A stretch of 64,000 bases of DNA from Paenibacillus taichungensis (lineage in GTDB: Bacteria; Bacillota; Bacilli; Paenibacillales; Paenibacillaceae), in NCBI RefSeq assembly GCF_003287275.1, contig NZ_QEVW01000006.1, positions 620,001 to 684,000 on the forward strand, in the 5' to 3' direction. The notes beneath the pieces were generated by a model. That model did not search any database and was not told the origin of the DNA. It saw only the letters and a program-made list of their open reading frames with translations. Positions 34,377 through 43,168 of the stretch are shown here, one piece after another (the stretch's first letter is position 1; every line of letters begins with the position of its first letter). Position numbers and translations under genes: made by a program.

Positions 34377-36980
34377 ATGGAGAATAAAAACAAACGGTTT
34401 GAATCAACGATGAGTTTACGAAAAATACTTGTATTTCTAGTTATACTTGCAATAGCACTTCCTGTAACCGGTACGGCTTCTGCAGACGCTCCACCTTCAC
34501 TTGTTATGACTACTACAACCTCCAACATAACGCTGCCCAGCAGCGGTACCGTGACGCTCTCTGCGAATGTGACTTTTACTGGGGGGACCGCCCCTACAGG
34601 CTGGATTGAGACCACACTGACTACACCCAGCGGCTTATTAACTGCTCCCCTTTATGTCTCTGGAAATAAGTCAATTACTGTGTCAACCACTCTCCCCACC
34701 ACTGGACGGATAGCCGGCACGTATATCTGGACTGCAAGCTTTACTGATGATGTTATTTCGGACAATAATACTTCCAGTAATCAAGTCCAAACTATCGTGA
34801 ACGCGGCACCTACTACCCTTGCAACCGGCACCGCCACCACTACCTCCGCCACGATCGGATCGTTCGACACGTTGCTCAGGTCTTCCGTGGACCTAACCGG
34901 AGGGTATTATCCGACCGGTACCATTACATTCAGTCTGTCAGCTCCCGGCGGAGCCACTGTTGATACTGAGACAGTCACTGTTAATGGAAATGGAACTTAT
35001 ACGACTCCAACAGGATTCACCCTTACCCCCTCAGAGGCGGTAACCGGCACGTATACCTGGAATGTAACCTACTCTGGCGATTCTAACAATATCGCTTCCA
35101 CCTCTTCCAGCGACTGTTCTGTAACGGTAACTCCCCAACAGGCAGACCTCAGCATCACCAATACGGTGAGTAACGCAACACCAAATGTTGGAGACACAAT
35201 AGCGTTCACCATTACTGCTACAAATAATGGGCCTGACAGTGCAACAGGTGTCGTTGTAACCGATTTGCTGCCTGCCGGTCTGACATTCGTAGCTGCAACG
35301 CCAAGTCAAGGAACCTACTCATCAATAATAGGAACTTGGTCTATCGGAGCTGTCTCGGTAGCTTCTCCTGTATCTCTCATGCTCCAAGCCAGAGTTGTCT
35401 CGCTGGATGCGCAAACAAACACAGCGACAATATCGCACGCTGATCAGACCGACCCAGACACAACCAACAATTCGGCATCGGTAACGGTAACTTCCACAGC
35501 CCCAACCTATACGGTCACCTTTGACTCCCAGGGCGGAAGTCCAGTATCCAATATTAGCGGCGTTACCTCAGGCTCCACAATAATCGCACCAGCTGCACCT
35601 ACATTATCAGGCTATACATTTATTGGCTGGTATAAGGAAGCCTCCTATACGAACGCATGGACATACAACGTAGATACCGTAACCGATAACCTCACCCTAT
35701 TTGCTAAGTGGAAGTACAATGGAGGCGGTGGAGGCGGTGGAGGTGGTAGCAGTAGCGGCAGTAGCAGTAGCAGTAGCAGTAGCAGCAATCCCCCTATCAC
35801 GTCGACTTACTATGCAGATATATCTGGAACCGGCCTATCAGGCACTACCCTTCCTATTATTACAAATACGGAGGCAGGAAGTGCGGCAGTAGACCTGAGA
35901 GCCCTTGGGGAAAGTATGCCCATTGAAGAGGAAACGATCATTATCACGATACCTTCCATCCCTGGTGTGAATGCTTTTACCCTGGGGATTCCCGTTGATT
36001 ACCTGTCCGCGCCAGATAGGAAAAGGGTTTTAGTCTTAAATACCAATACAGGCAGTATAACTCTTCCTGCGGGTATGTTGGCAAATATCAGGGGATTAGA
36101 AGGACAGAAAGCAGAAATCACCATCAGCCAGGGTGATAAATCAGGTATGCCTGACAGCGTAAAGACAGCCATAGGCGAAAGGCCGCTGATTCAACTGACA
36201 GTGAGTATAGGTGGAAAGCAGATCGAGTGGAATAATCCCAATGCACCGGTCATGATATCCATCCCCTATACACCGAAAGCGGACGAACTTGCATACCCTG
36301 AAAGCATTGTTATCTGGTACATCGATGGTGACGGCAAAGCGGTCTCCATACCAAACGGACGATATAACCCGGTCACAGAAAGCGTGAGTTTTGCCGCCAC
36401 CCATTTCAGCAACTACGCCGTAAGCTACAATCTAGTTAGCTTTAAGGATGTGGCAGCAGGCACGTGGTATGGCAAAGCGGTATCCTTTATAGCTGCAAGA
36501 GAGATTACCACTGGTACAAGCGACGGGAATTACAACCCGGATACCAACCTGAACCGTGGAGAATTCCTTGTCATGCTGATGAAGTCATATGGCATAGCAG
36601 CGGATACTAATCCGACGGATAACTTCTCTGATGCAGGCAGCACCTACTATACCGGCTATCTTGCAGCGGCAAAACGGCTCGGCATATCCTCAGGCGCGGG
36701 TAACAATAGCTTCACACCTGAAAAGGATATCACACGCCAGGAAATGTTCACCCTGCTCTATAATGCCTTGAAGGTTATCGGAAAACTTCCACAAGGTAAT
36801 ACCGATAAGACGCTCTCTGATTTCACCGACGCCAGTCTGATCGATTCCTGGGCGCAAGAAGCCATGACTTTGCTGGTCGAAACAGGAAGCATCGGCGGCA
36901 GCGCCGGAAAGCTCACCCCCACAGGCACGACTACAAGGGCGGAAATGGCGCAGGTGCTCTATAATCTGTTAGCGAAATAG
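34377..36980 (+). CDS. SLH-anchored surface protein with DUF11 and InlB-type repeats
   Basis: This 867-residue protein has a signal peptide (to about residue 37), two Thr/Ser-rich Ig-like segments (40-250), a DUF11 module (256-372, with ADLSITNTVSNATPNVGD) and an InlB-type B repeat (377-446, GYTFIGWYKEASYTNAW). A Gly/Ser linker (447-473) encoded by triplet repeats follows, then a beta-rich region (475-690) and three SLH modules (about 690-865). The architecture is that of a stalked adhesin or cell-surface display protein bound to wall polymer by SLH modules. The repeat composition and the position beside a tRNA-like boundary suggest acquisition by transfer. A GGCGG site precedes the ATG. Confidence 0.9.
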   Translation: MENKNKRFESTMSLRKILVFLVILAIALPVTGTASADAPPSLVMTTTTSNITLPSSGTVTLSANVTFTGGTAPTGWIETTLTTPSGLLTAPLYVSGNKSITVSTTLPTTGRIAGTYIWTASFTDDVISDNNTSSNQVQTIVNAAPTTLATGTATTTSATIGSFDTLLRSSVDLTGGYYPTGTITFSLSAPGGATVDTETVTVNGNGTYTTPTGFTLTPSEAVTGTYTWNVTYSGDSNNIASTSSSDCSVTVTPQQADLSITNTVSNATPNVGDTIAFTITATNNGPDSATGVVVTDLLPAGLTFVAATPSQGTYSSIIGTWSIGAVSVASPVSLMLQARVVSLDAQTNTATISHADQTDPDTTNNSASVTVTSTAPTYTVTFDSQGGSPVSNISGVTSGSTIIAPAAPTLSGYTFIGWYKEASYTNAWTYNVDTVTDNLTLFAKWKYNGGGGGGGGGSSSGSSSSSSSSSNPPITSTYYADISGTGLSGTTLPIITNTEAGSAAVDLRALGESMPIEEETIIITIPSIPGVNAFTLGIPVDYLSAPDRKRVLVLNTNTGSITLPAGMLANIRGLEGQKAEITISQGDKSGMPDSVKTAIGERPLIQLTVSIGGKQIEWNNPNAPVMISIPYTPKADELAYPESIVIWYIDGDGKAVSIPNGRYNPVTESVSFAATHFSNYAVSYNLVSFKDVAAGTWYGKAVSFIAAREITTGTSDGNYNPDTNLNRGEFLVMLMKSYGIAADTNPTDNFSDAGSTYYTGYLAAAKRLGISSGAGNNSFTPEKDITRQEMFTLLYNALKVIGKLPQGNTDKTLSDFTDASLIDSWAQEAMTLLVETGSIGGSAGKLTPTGTTTRAEMAQVLYNLLAK
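35718..35789 (+). repeat. In-frame triplet repeat tract (Gly/Ser linker)
   Basis: Alternating GGC/GGA/GGT codons followed by AGT/AGC codons encode residues 448-471 of the surface protein. The tandem triplets could change in number by slippage without shifting the frame, altering linker length. Confidence 0.8.
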
Positions 36981-37001
36981 ATAAATATAACGTATTAAAG
37001 A

Positions 37002-37033
37002 ACAGGCCGCGAGCCAAACAACTCGCGGCCTGT
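37002..37033. terminator. Hairpin after the SLH surface protein gene
   Basis: A perfect 12-bp GC-rich stem, ACAGGCCGCGAG/CTCGCGGCCTGT (37002-37013, 37022-37033), has an 8-base loop. A T run is missing, but the stem is strong. Confidence 0.65.
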
Positions 37034-37089
37034 CTGCCGCTAGGGAGCATTTTCATGTTAGTTTAACATCATGAATCGAGCCTGTAATA

Positions 37090-37123
37090 GCAAAAATCCA
37101 CAACCTCACGCGGTTGTGGATTT
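37090..37123 (-). terminator. Terminator downstream of rlmH
   Basis: A perfect 12-bp stem, AAATCCACAACC/GGTTGTGGATTT (37094-37105, 37112-37123), is followed on the minus strand by a T-rich tail. Confidence 0.75.
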
Positions 37124-37126
37124 ACA

Positions 37127-37155
37127 TGGTGGAGCCGAGGGGTGTTGAACCCCTG
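37127..37155 (-). other. tRNA/tmRNA 3'-end-like fragment (possible att scar)
   Basis: The minus strand reads CAGGGGTTCAACACCCCT then CGGCTCCACCA: a complete T-arm (GGGG-TTCAACA-CCCC), an acceptor half and a CCA end. The sequence to its 5' side is the end of rlmH and does not complete a tRNA or tmRNA. It resembles the 3' end of tmRNA, a frequent integrase target. Confidence 0.6.
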
Positions 37156-37169
37156 AAAGTATTTTCGCT

Positions 37170-37649
37170 CTATTTATGATACGGTTCATTCCGATTGATC
37201 TTCACCGCGCGATAAATCTGCTCCACCAGTACCAGCCGCATGAGCTGATGCGGCAGGGTCATGCGCCCGAAGCTCAAGCGCTGCTTCGCGCGGCGCAATA
37301 CCTCATCGGAGAGCCCATGGCTTCCTCCGATGACAAACACGACATGGCTCGTCCCATACGTGCCGAGCTTGTCGATCTCCATAGCCAGCTCCTCGGAACT
37401 CCAGAGCTGGCCGTCCAACGCGAGCGCAACGACATGCGCCTCGCTCTTCACATGCGCGAGGATGCGTTCACCCTCGCGCTCCTTCACCGCCCGCACCTCA
37501 GCTTCGCTCAGGGTGTCGGGCGCTTTTTCGTCTGCGACCTCGATCATCTGAAACTTGATGTACGGGGCGAGTCGCTTGGCATATTCCTGAATGCCCAGCG
37601 TCAAATATTTTTCCTTCAGTTTGCCTACGCCAATAATCTGAATCAACAT
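37170..37649 (-). CDS. rlmH: 23S rRNA pseudouridine-1915 N3-methyltransferase
   Basis: This 159-residue SPOUT-class methyltransferase has the exact family length and the conserved start [16 protein letters not shown]. It has the SAM-binding knot region ([18 protein letters not shown]) and the end [19 protein letters not shown] followed by NEPYHK, where the YHK terminus is diagnostic. It methylates m3-Psi1915 in helix 69 of the large ribosomal subunit. It marks the start of the conserved core block in this window; the tRNA-like fragment lies 15 bp past its stop codon. Confidence 0.97.
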   Translation of the reverse strand: MLIQIIGVGKLKEKYLTLGIQEYAKRLAPYIKFQMIEVADEKAPDTLSEAEVRAVKEREGERILAHVKSEAHVVALALDGQLWSSEELAMEIDKLGTYGTSHVVFVIGGSHGLSDEVLRRAKQRLSFGRMTLPHQLMRLVLVEQIYRAVKINRNEPYHK

Positions 37650-37833
37650 GAAGATTCATTCCTCCTAATCGTCCTGCGAAATAATCTATAAGTAAGATGC
37701 TTCAAGCCCATCGTTTGTTCCAATAAATAAAGCTAACGAACTCCTCACACCTTAGCTAGCTCCATTTCGTCTCCTTTAAATCTAAAGAATCTGAGACACG
37801 CTATTACAGGCAAAACACGCCAAAAACACAAAA

Positions 37834-37857
37834 AGAGCGCTCCGACACGCTCTCTTT
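37834..37857 (-). terminator. Terminator of the CxxH/CxxC gene
   Basis: A 6-bp stem, AGAGCG/CGCTCT (37834-37839, 37848-37853), is followed on the minus strand by a run of five T. Confidence 0.65.
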
Positions 37858-37945
37858 GCTCCTTACCTGTGATGTTCATACCGGATGGCAGGCGAGCGAG
37901 TGCATCCATGACAGACGCACCAACTGCGGATGCCTACACAGTACG

Positions 37946-38113
37946 CTAGACGACCAGATACTCGGCCTTTTGTTCGCACTCGGCGCACTTCGCAGGCGGG
38001 TCCCAATCGGCAAATTCCGTCTCCTTCAGATCAACGATATCCGGAGCGTCCTCATACTCATCAACAAACATGTCGATGGCGATGTCCACGTGTTCTTTGC
38101 ATACAACGTACAT
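37946..38113 (-). CDS. Small CxxH/CxxC zinc-binding-type protein
   Basis: This 55-residue protein was read directly from the minus strand. It starts MYVVCKEHVDIAIDMFVDEY, contains DLKETEFADW and ends CAECEQKAEYLVV. The pairs C5-x-x-H8 and C43-x-x-C46 form a likely zinc site, as in the CxxH/CxxC protein family found beside rlmH in Bacillales. The function is unknown. A ribosome-binding-like AAAGGATG lies upstream, and a short hairpin terminator follows. Confidence 0.85.
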   Translation of the reverse strand: MYVVCKEHVDIAIDMFVDEYEDAPDIVDLKETEFADWDPPAKCAECEQKAEYLVV

Positions 38114-38437
38114 CCGTTCAAGCATCCTTTCTGTATCCAGCTATGCTCCCGATTCACAACCGCTTATCCATACAGGATAGCCACTTCTCTGTTCTATCAC
38201 ACCTGCCGCGGAAAAGAAACCCCTAGCCCCCATTTATCGTGCCAAATTCCGTCAATCCTCTCATTTCAGCACAAAAAAAACCAAAAAAGCGTCACTTCTC
38301 GACACCCGGTTGGCATCCCAAAGTAACACTTCTCCAAATTCCGAATCTATCCCACTCATTCGTTACTATTCATATTACTGCACATATGAAAGCCATCGTC
38401 CTATTGTATTCAATCCATCCTCAATGGATAGTGTATC

Positions 38438-38959
38438 TTACTCCAGCCCCGACTGCGCCTTCGTCAGCAGCTTGCCGCCCTGGAATGCGATTACTGCATT
38501 GGCTCCCGAACCCCCGGTGCCCTTATAGTTATAAACCACCATATTTTCCGCTTCGCTCAATGCTTCGCCTTCACCGCCAAGAATATCGATAACTTCCTCT
38601 ACCGCCATGCCAACCTCAAGCTTTTCATACTGGGCAAACGTAATCAGCACCCCATCGCCCTTTCCAGCCGATCCGTTGTTTCCCGAGCCAACAGGTGCTT
38701 TACCTCCAGGCTCATTCACCGCAATCACGGTGGAGCTCAGCTCTTCCAGCTTTTTCTCCAGATCCGCGATCTTTTTGTTCTGCTCACTATTCTTCTCGCT
38801 CTGATCAGCAAGCTTCTTCTCCAAACCTGTAATCTTCTCCTGTAAACCACTAACATCAGCAGTCCCTGACGGGGACACCTCAGAAGTACATGCGGACAAA
38901 ACAAACAGCGCAGATACCAAGCCTGTTCCACCCAACATGGTTTTCGTCAAACGTTTCAT
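38438..38959 (-). CDS. Lipoprotein with coiled coil and SmpA-like C-terminus
   Basis: This 173-residue lipoprotein has a signal peptide ending in the lipobox LSAC (Cys near residue 24). A coiled coil follows (LQEKITGLEKKLADQSEKN onward, about 38-78), then a Gly-rich linker and a C-terminal domain like SmpA/OmlA or DUF3862 proteins (TFAQYEKLEVGMAVEEVIDI, then LGGEGEALSE and YKGTGGSGANAVIAFQGGKL). Such domains bind partner proteins at the cell surface. AAGGGG precedes the chosen start at 38959. It is a single gene between rlmH-side genes and the HtrA protease. Confidence 0.85.
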   Translation of the reverse strand: MKRLTKTMLGGTGLVSALFVLSACTSEVSPSGTADVSGLQEKITGLEKKLADQSEKNSEQNKKIADLEKKLEELSSTVIAVNEPGGKAPVGSGNNGSAGKGDGVLITFAQYEKLEVGMAVEEVIDILGGEGEALSEAENMVVYNYKGTGGSGANAVIAFQGGKLLTKAQSGLE

Positions 38960-39177
38960 TGAAATAACCCCTTCCACTCCAGATTAGAATACAGATCGAC
39001 AAACAGATGTTACTCGCACAGCCGCCCATCACCAACACATTCCCAACAGTTTACCATAAATGAAACCCTTTATAACAGAGACTTTGGCTCTGGTCCTAAC
39101 CTATCATTGGGAAACGACAAAATCCCCTCTATAACCTCATGAATTTGGTTTATATGTAAATCAAGATTAGTGCAATA

Positions 39178-39216
39178 AAAAAGAGCGGATCAACGAGTTG
39201 ACCGACTCTCTTTTAT
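39178..39216 (-). terminator. Terminator of the HtrA gene
   Basis: An imperfect long stem (AAAAGAGCGG...CCGACTCTCTTTT on the plus strand) is followed on the minus strand by TTTTTTATT. Confidence 0.75.
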
Positions 39217-39266
39217 TACCCTATTTCTGTGTATTTCTGTGTGCCATGCACATGAGAGCAATTCTC

Positions 39267-40544
39267 TTACTCCGGTTTATCCGTGAGCTTCACCGACACC
39301 TTCTCGGCGTTGCCATCCCGGTAAAAGGTGATTTCAATCGTATCGCCGATCTTCTTCTTATCGTACAGATATTTCCGCAGATCCAGCGTAGAGGTAATTT
39401 TTTGCCCATCAAATTCCGTAATGACATCATTCAGCTTCATGCCCGCTTCGGATGCTGGACCGGACGCCTCCAGCACAACCACACCGCTGTCCACGTGGGA
39501 TGGCAGCTTCAGGTCTTTACGCTGCTCGTCATCCAGTGGGGCGTATGGATTGCTCAGATCGACGGTATACACACCCAGATATGGACGAGATACTTTGCCA
39601 TTCAGCAGCAGGGAATCGACAGTCTTCATCACTTCGTTCATCGGAATCGCAAAGCCGAGGCCTTCAACGCCTGTATCCGAGATCTTCATCGTGTTGATGC
39701 CGACCAATTTGCCGTTCAGATCGGCCAACGCTCCACCACTGTTGCCTTCGTTAATCGCCGCATCCGTCTGGATTACGTTTTGTTCCCAGTCGTACACACC
39801 ATCCTGATTAATGGATACCGGCAATATCCGATCTGTATAACTCACAATACCGGATGTCAGTGTGCCACCCAGACCGAGTGGATTACCGATCGCCAGCACC
39901 GTTTGACCGCGCTGAAGTTTGCTGGAATCACCAAGCTCAGCGGCTGGACCGATGCCCTTATCATCTTGCACAGACAATACCGCAATGTCACTCACCCGGT
40001 CTTTGCCCACCAGCTTCGCCTTATGCGTTTCCCCATCCACCGTTACAATCTCCAGATCACTCGCGCCTTCCACGACGTGATGGTTGGTCATGATGTAGGC
40101 TTTGCCATCTTCCTTCTTGAAAATGACCCCTGATCCCAACGCGGAATCCTCCATCGACAGGCTGCTGCCCGTTTTATGGTTCACGATACTCACCACAGAA
40201 GGGCGAACCTTCGCCGCTGCCTGGATAATCCGGTCGTACGGATCAGCCGCCTGCGCTGTCTGTGTACCGCCTCCGCCGTTCCCTGCAGCGTTAGCCAGAG
40301 GTAATGATGCAGGCTGCATGATAAAGCTGAACAGCGTAACGGTCACAATGGAGCTGATTACCGAACTGATCACGGCTACCTTGACCGTGGAGCTAAAGCC
40401 CGAGCGTGACTTACGTGGATTCTGCCAGCGGTCCCGTCCTCTGCCCCTGCCTCCAGGGCGAATGATCTGAAGTTTACCTTTCTGTTCAGGTTCGGCGCGT
40501 CTTGATACTTTGGTTGAATAAAAATCGTCTCCAAACAATCCCAT
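39267..40544 (-). CDS. htrA: HtrA-like membrane-anchored serine protease
   Basis: This 425-residue S1C protease has a short cytoplasmic basic region, one membrane helix (about residues 52-75) and a trypsin-like domain with catalytic His156 (TNHHVVEGA), Asp186 (DRVSDIAVL) and Ser269 (NEGNSGGAL). A single PDZ domain is at the C-terminus (about 330-420). It degrades or refolds damaged exported proteins. Its place next to walJ at the end of the walRK cluster matches htrC/yyxA of Bacillus subtilis. The start at 40544 is set by GGGGAGAGGA upstream. A roughly 900-bp gap, with a small plus-strand gene and a dispersed repeat, separates it from walJ. Confidence 0.94.
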   Translation of the reverse strand: MGLFGDDFYSTKVSRRAEPEQKGKLQIIRPGGRGRGRDRWQNPRKSRSGFSSTVKVAVISSVISSIVTVTLFSFIMQPASLPLANAAGNGGGGTQTAQAADPYDRIIQAAAKVRPSVVSIVNHKTGSSLSMEDSALGSGVIFKKEDGKAYIMTNHHVVEGASDLEIVTVDGETHKAKLVGKDRVSDIAVLSVQDDKGIGPAAELGDSSKLQRGQTVLAIGNPLGLGGTLTSGIVSYTDRILPVSINQDGVYDWEQNVIQTDAAINEGNSGGALADLNGKLVGINTMKISDTGVEGLGFAIPMNEVMKTVDSLLLNGKVSRPYLGVYTVDLSNPYAPLDDEQRKDLKLPSHVDSGVVVLEASGPASEAGMKLNDVITEFDGQKITSTLDLRKYLYDKKKIGDTIEITFYRDGNAEKVSVKLTDKPE

Positions 40545-40716
40545 CGTGATCCTCTCCCCTTCGTTGTCACGCATCAAGACCCTGACTGCCGCCCGATCGT
40601 TTTGGCATGGCCAACGATGGTGTTCTCACATAGCCCACTCCGCCGGCAGACGAACCTTCCGATCGCTGTTACTCACAAATTTTATTGATTACCCTCTAAT
40701 AAGGTAAAAATTTGTT

Positions 40717-40775
40717 CATAAAGGCGAGCACTCCGTTTCTTCAGGTTCCTTCTGCCGTCTCCGTTACGTGAAGAC
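40717..40775 (+). repeat. Dispersed ~55-bp repeat, copy 2
   Basis: ATAAAGGCGAGCACTCCG, TTTCTTCAGGTT, TTCTGCC and TCTCCGTTACGTGAAG occur in the same order as in copy 3 at 43110-43168 (reverse strand), with few differences. It lies upstream of the HtrA gene, in the otherwise gene-free stretch 40545-41273. Confidence 0.8.
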
Positions 40776-41273
40776 CCCAACTCATTCTTCCATGCCTTCT
40801 TGCATAAAAAATCGTTTTGCATATCGCTGCCATCCCCACTAACTCGAAATGAAGCGTCTATGTACAACAGAACGGACATCCCATTCTGCCTGTGACTCTA
40901 TCAGAAATGCTCTCGCATTCTACGACATGCCTTTTTGCGCGCAAAACAGCCTCTACTATAAAAGCTCCTTATATACTAAACACGCCAAATCTTAAAAAGT
41001 TGCATAATTACGAAGATTAACGGAAATTTCCGCTATAACGCGCTTAACAATAAAGGTCCATAGTATCTATCACCACAAAACTCAGCTCGCTAAGCGCAAT
41101 TTTGCCTATTCCCGTGAACTTTTTCATCTTCTTAAGCAAAATGCAGCCCCTGGTTCAGCATACACGTCCCTTACGTGTAATTATAGCGGCAAAAAGAGGA
41201 ATGTTTTCCATCAAGCCTGACTACAATAATAGTAAAAGACAATTCGAAGCTTCATAGAAGGAGGATTCACATT

Positions 41274-41486
41274 ATGGATCGCACGCGTACACTCACAGCC
41301 ATGGATGAAGTTCATATGGCGGCCAAGCTGGCCGATCTCAAGGAAGAACATTACCGCAATACCCTTGCCCTAAGCACGATTATTGAACTGCTCGTCGACA
41401 AAGGCATTCTGACCCGTGAGGAAGTGGAGCGCAAAGCTACCGAACTCGACAGCTTTATGGCTCACCCACCCTATCCCATGGCGTAG
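41274..41486 (+). CDS. Small hypothetical protein
   Basis: This 70-residue charged, helical protein has AAGGAGG 8 nt before its ATG, so translation is likely. The C-terminal part (IIELLVDKGILTREEVERKA) looks like a short helix-turn-helix interaction motif of unknown role. It is the only plus-strand gene of the core block and converges on walJ with a 32-bp overlap of the coding ends. Confidence 0.7.
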   Translation: MDRTRTLTAMDEVHMAAKLADLKEEHYRNTLALSTIIELLVDKGILTREEVERKATELDSFMAHPPYPMA

Positions 41487-42261
41487 GCCGATCATAATAC
41501 GTATCACAGAGCTTGAACTCATGATCCCGATAAAAGCAACCACGGCTCTCCATCGCATCACGCACGGTCATTTTCGCCAAGTCCATCATATTATGATCCC
41601 GGCTCAAATGTGCCAGATACGTGCGTTTGATGCGTCCGTTCATCAGTTCACTAAGCGCAGCTCCCGCCGCTTCGTTCGACAAATGCCCAATGTCGCTCAG
41701 AATGCGGCGCTTGGTGTTCCATGGATACCGCCCCATGCGCAGCAATTCGACATCATGATTCGCCTCCAGCACAAGTACATCCGAATCCGAGATCGCATCG
41801 CGAACCTTGTCGCTCATATATCCGAGATCCGTCGCGACGGACAACTTCTCACTGCCATCGTCGAACGTGTAACCTACCGGTTCCGCTGCATCATGGGAGA
41901 TGCCGAAGGATTCCACGCGCAGGGAGCCAAAATCATGCTTTTCACCCGTCTCAAACACCCTCCGGTTTTCCTCTGGAATCGCCCCCACGGACTTCTCCAG
42001 TGCGGCCCACGTATTCGTGTTTGCATAGATTGGTAAATTATATTTCCGAGACATCGCGCCTAGTCCTTTAATGTGATCGGAATGTTCATGTGTAACCAGA
42101 ATCCCGTCCAGCTCCGTTCCCGAAATCTCCCGTTCCAGAAACAATGCCTCCAGCCGCTTCGCGCTGAGACCCGCATCAATCATGAGGGATGTGCCCCCAT
42201 GCTGTATAACCGTGGCATTCCCTGTCGAACCGCTGGATAACACGGTAAAATATATCCCCAT
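41455..42261 (-). CDS. walJ: Metallo-beta-lactamase-fold exonuclease WalJ/YycJ
   Basis: This 268-residue MBL-fold hydrolase has the metal motif THEHSDHIKGL (HxHxDH) together with LSSGSTGNATV at the start, SHDAAEPVGY, VLEANHDVELL and YLAHLSRDHN. The family acts as a 5'-3' double-stranded DNA exonuclease in repair and cell-division coordination. It is the fifth gene of the walRK cluster, 6 bp after walI. Its C-terminus overlaps the convergent small gene at 41274-41486. Confidence 0.94.
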   Translation of the reverse strand: MGIYFTVLSSGSTGNATVIQHGGTSLMIDAGLSAKRLEALFLEREISGTELDGILVTHEHSDHIKGLGAMSRKYNLPIYANTNTWAALEKSVGAIPEENRRVFETGEKHDFGSLRVESFGISHDAAEPVGYTFDDGSEKLSVATDLGYMSDKVRDAISDSDVLVLEANHDVELLRMGRYPWNTKRRILSDIGHLSNEAAGAALSELMNGRIKRTYLAHLSRDHNMMDLAKMTVRDAMESRGCFYRDHEFKLCDTYYDRPTPWDRVGEP

Positions 42262-42267
42262 AACGCA

Positions 42268-43011
42268 TTACTCCCCTGGTTTGTCTGTCTTGGGACTGAA
42301 TACATCCCCACTGATGCCCTGCACGTACAACACTTCGCCACTTTCCAGCACGAACCGCCATGCCGGCATCGCCACCTGCATATCTGAATTGAACAACTGG
42401 CCGTAATAGCCCAACTGAATATCTTTGACAATCGCATCATTTGGCAAAAAGTTCTCGATCAGCGTACCCAGCGCCTTCGACGCCGGAAGCACCTGCTGAT
42501 CGCTTTCCTCCGCTGTCGTAATCCGCACCGGAGTCTGACGGTAACCCGTAATTTTCTGATCGCTGTAGAATAGCTCCAGACTAACATTGAAGAGCGGCCA
42601 TTTGCCATCCACTAACGGATGAAGCACAAATGCCCCATCCTCCGCCATCAACTGATCCCATCGATACGTACCGATCTGGGGAATCTCGTCTTGTAGTGCA
42701 TCCTCCAACTCGCTTTGCGAGAAGATCAGCTTGCTGTCCACGGTATTTTCCAGTTCAACATCAATGCCTGTCTTGTTATCTTCAATGAATTCATACGACA
42801 GCTTCGGCAGCTTCGGCGTCTCATTCGGAATAGGAGCCAGCACTTGAATGCCCTTCTCCTCCATCGCCTGCTGTGTATTATCCGCCAGTGAGGTGAAGTC
42901 CAGATTGGCTCCGGCCGTCTCCCGCGCATCCATCCAGATCTGGTATCCCAGCACCAGATTGAGCAGCAGGAAGGCATAGATCAACACATTTTTCGCCCGT
43001 CCCCAATCCAA
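42268..43011 (-). CDS. walI: WalI/YycI, regulator of WalK
   Basis: This 247-residue membrane protein has one N-terminal helix (about residues 6-25) and an extracellular YycI domain. Together with WalH it restrains WalK activity at the membrane in Bacillus. The start is TTG at 43011, giving MDWGRAKNVLIYAFLLLN, which matches the known YycI N-terminus and lies 7-8 nt after AAGGAGG. An upstream in-frame ATG at 43029 would overlap the ribosome binding site. A 275-bp gap to walH contains a dispersed repeat. Confidence 0.9.
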   Translation of the reverse strand: MDWGRAKNVLIYAFLLLNLVLGYQIWMDARETAGANLDFTSLADNTQQAMEEKGIQVLAPIPNETPKLPKLSYEFIEDNKTGIDVELENTVDSKLIFSQSELEDALQDEIPQIGTYRWDQLMAEDGAFVLHPLVDGKWPLFNVSLELFYSDQKITGYRQTPVRITTAEESDQQVLPASKALGTLIENFLPNDAIVKDIQLGYYGQLFNSDMQVAMPAWRFVLESGEVLYVQGISGDVFSPKTDKPGE

Positions 43012-43109
43012 AACATACACCTCCTTCATTAGACTTCTTGAAATACTTTCTATAGTTGCCCAACCTGCCACCGCTACTTTAGTCTTTTATAGACTTTGAA
43101 CATAATGCT

Positions 43110-43168
43110 TCACGATAACGGAGAGGGCAGAAAAAACCTGAAGAAACGTAGTGCTCGCCTTTATTCCG
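43110..43168 (-). repeat. Dispersed ~55-bp repeat, copy 3 (inside the walRK operon)
   Basis: On the minus strand this reads TAAAGGCGAGCACTACG, TTTCTTCAGGTT, CTGCCCTCTCCGTTATCG and TGAAG, in the same order as copy 2 at 40717-40775. It sits between the walH stop and walI start and should be part of the operon transcript. Confidence 0.85.

Noticed and set aside
37127..37203. A complete tRNA gene next to rlmH
   Set aside because: Only the T-arm and acceptor 3' half are present; the 5' portion would have to lie inside rlmH and does not fold as a tRNA.
37856..38326. Plus-strand frame of 156 codons
   Set aside because: It is antisense to the CxxH/CxxC gene and has no ribosome binding site.
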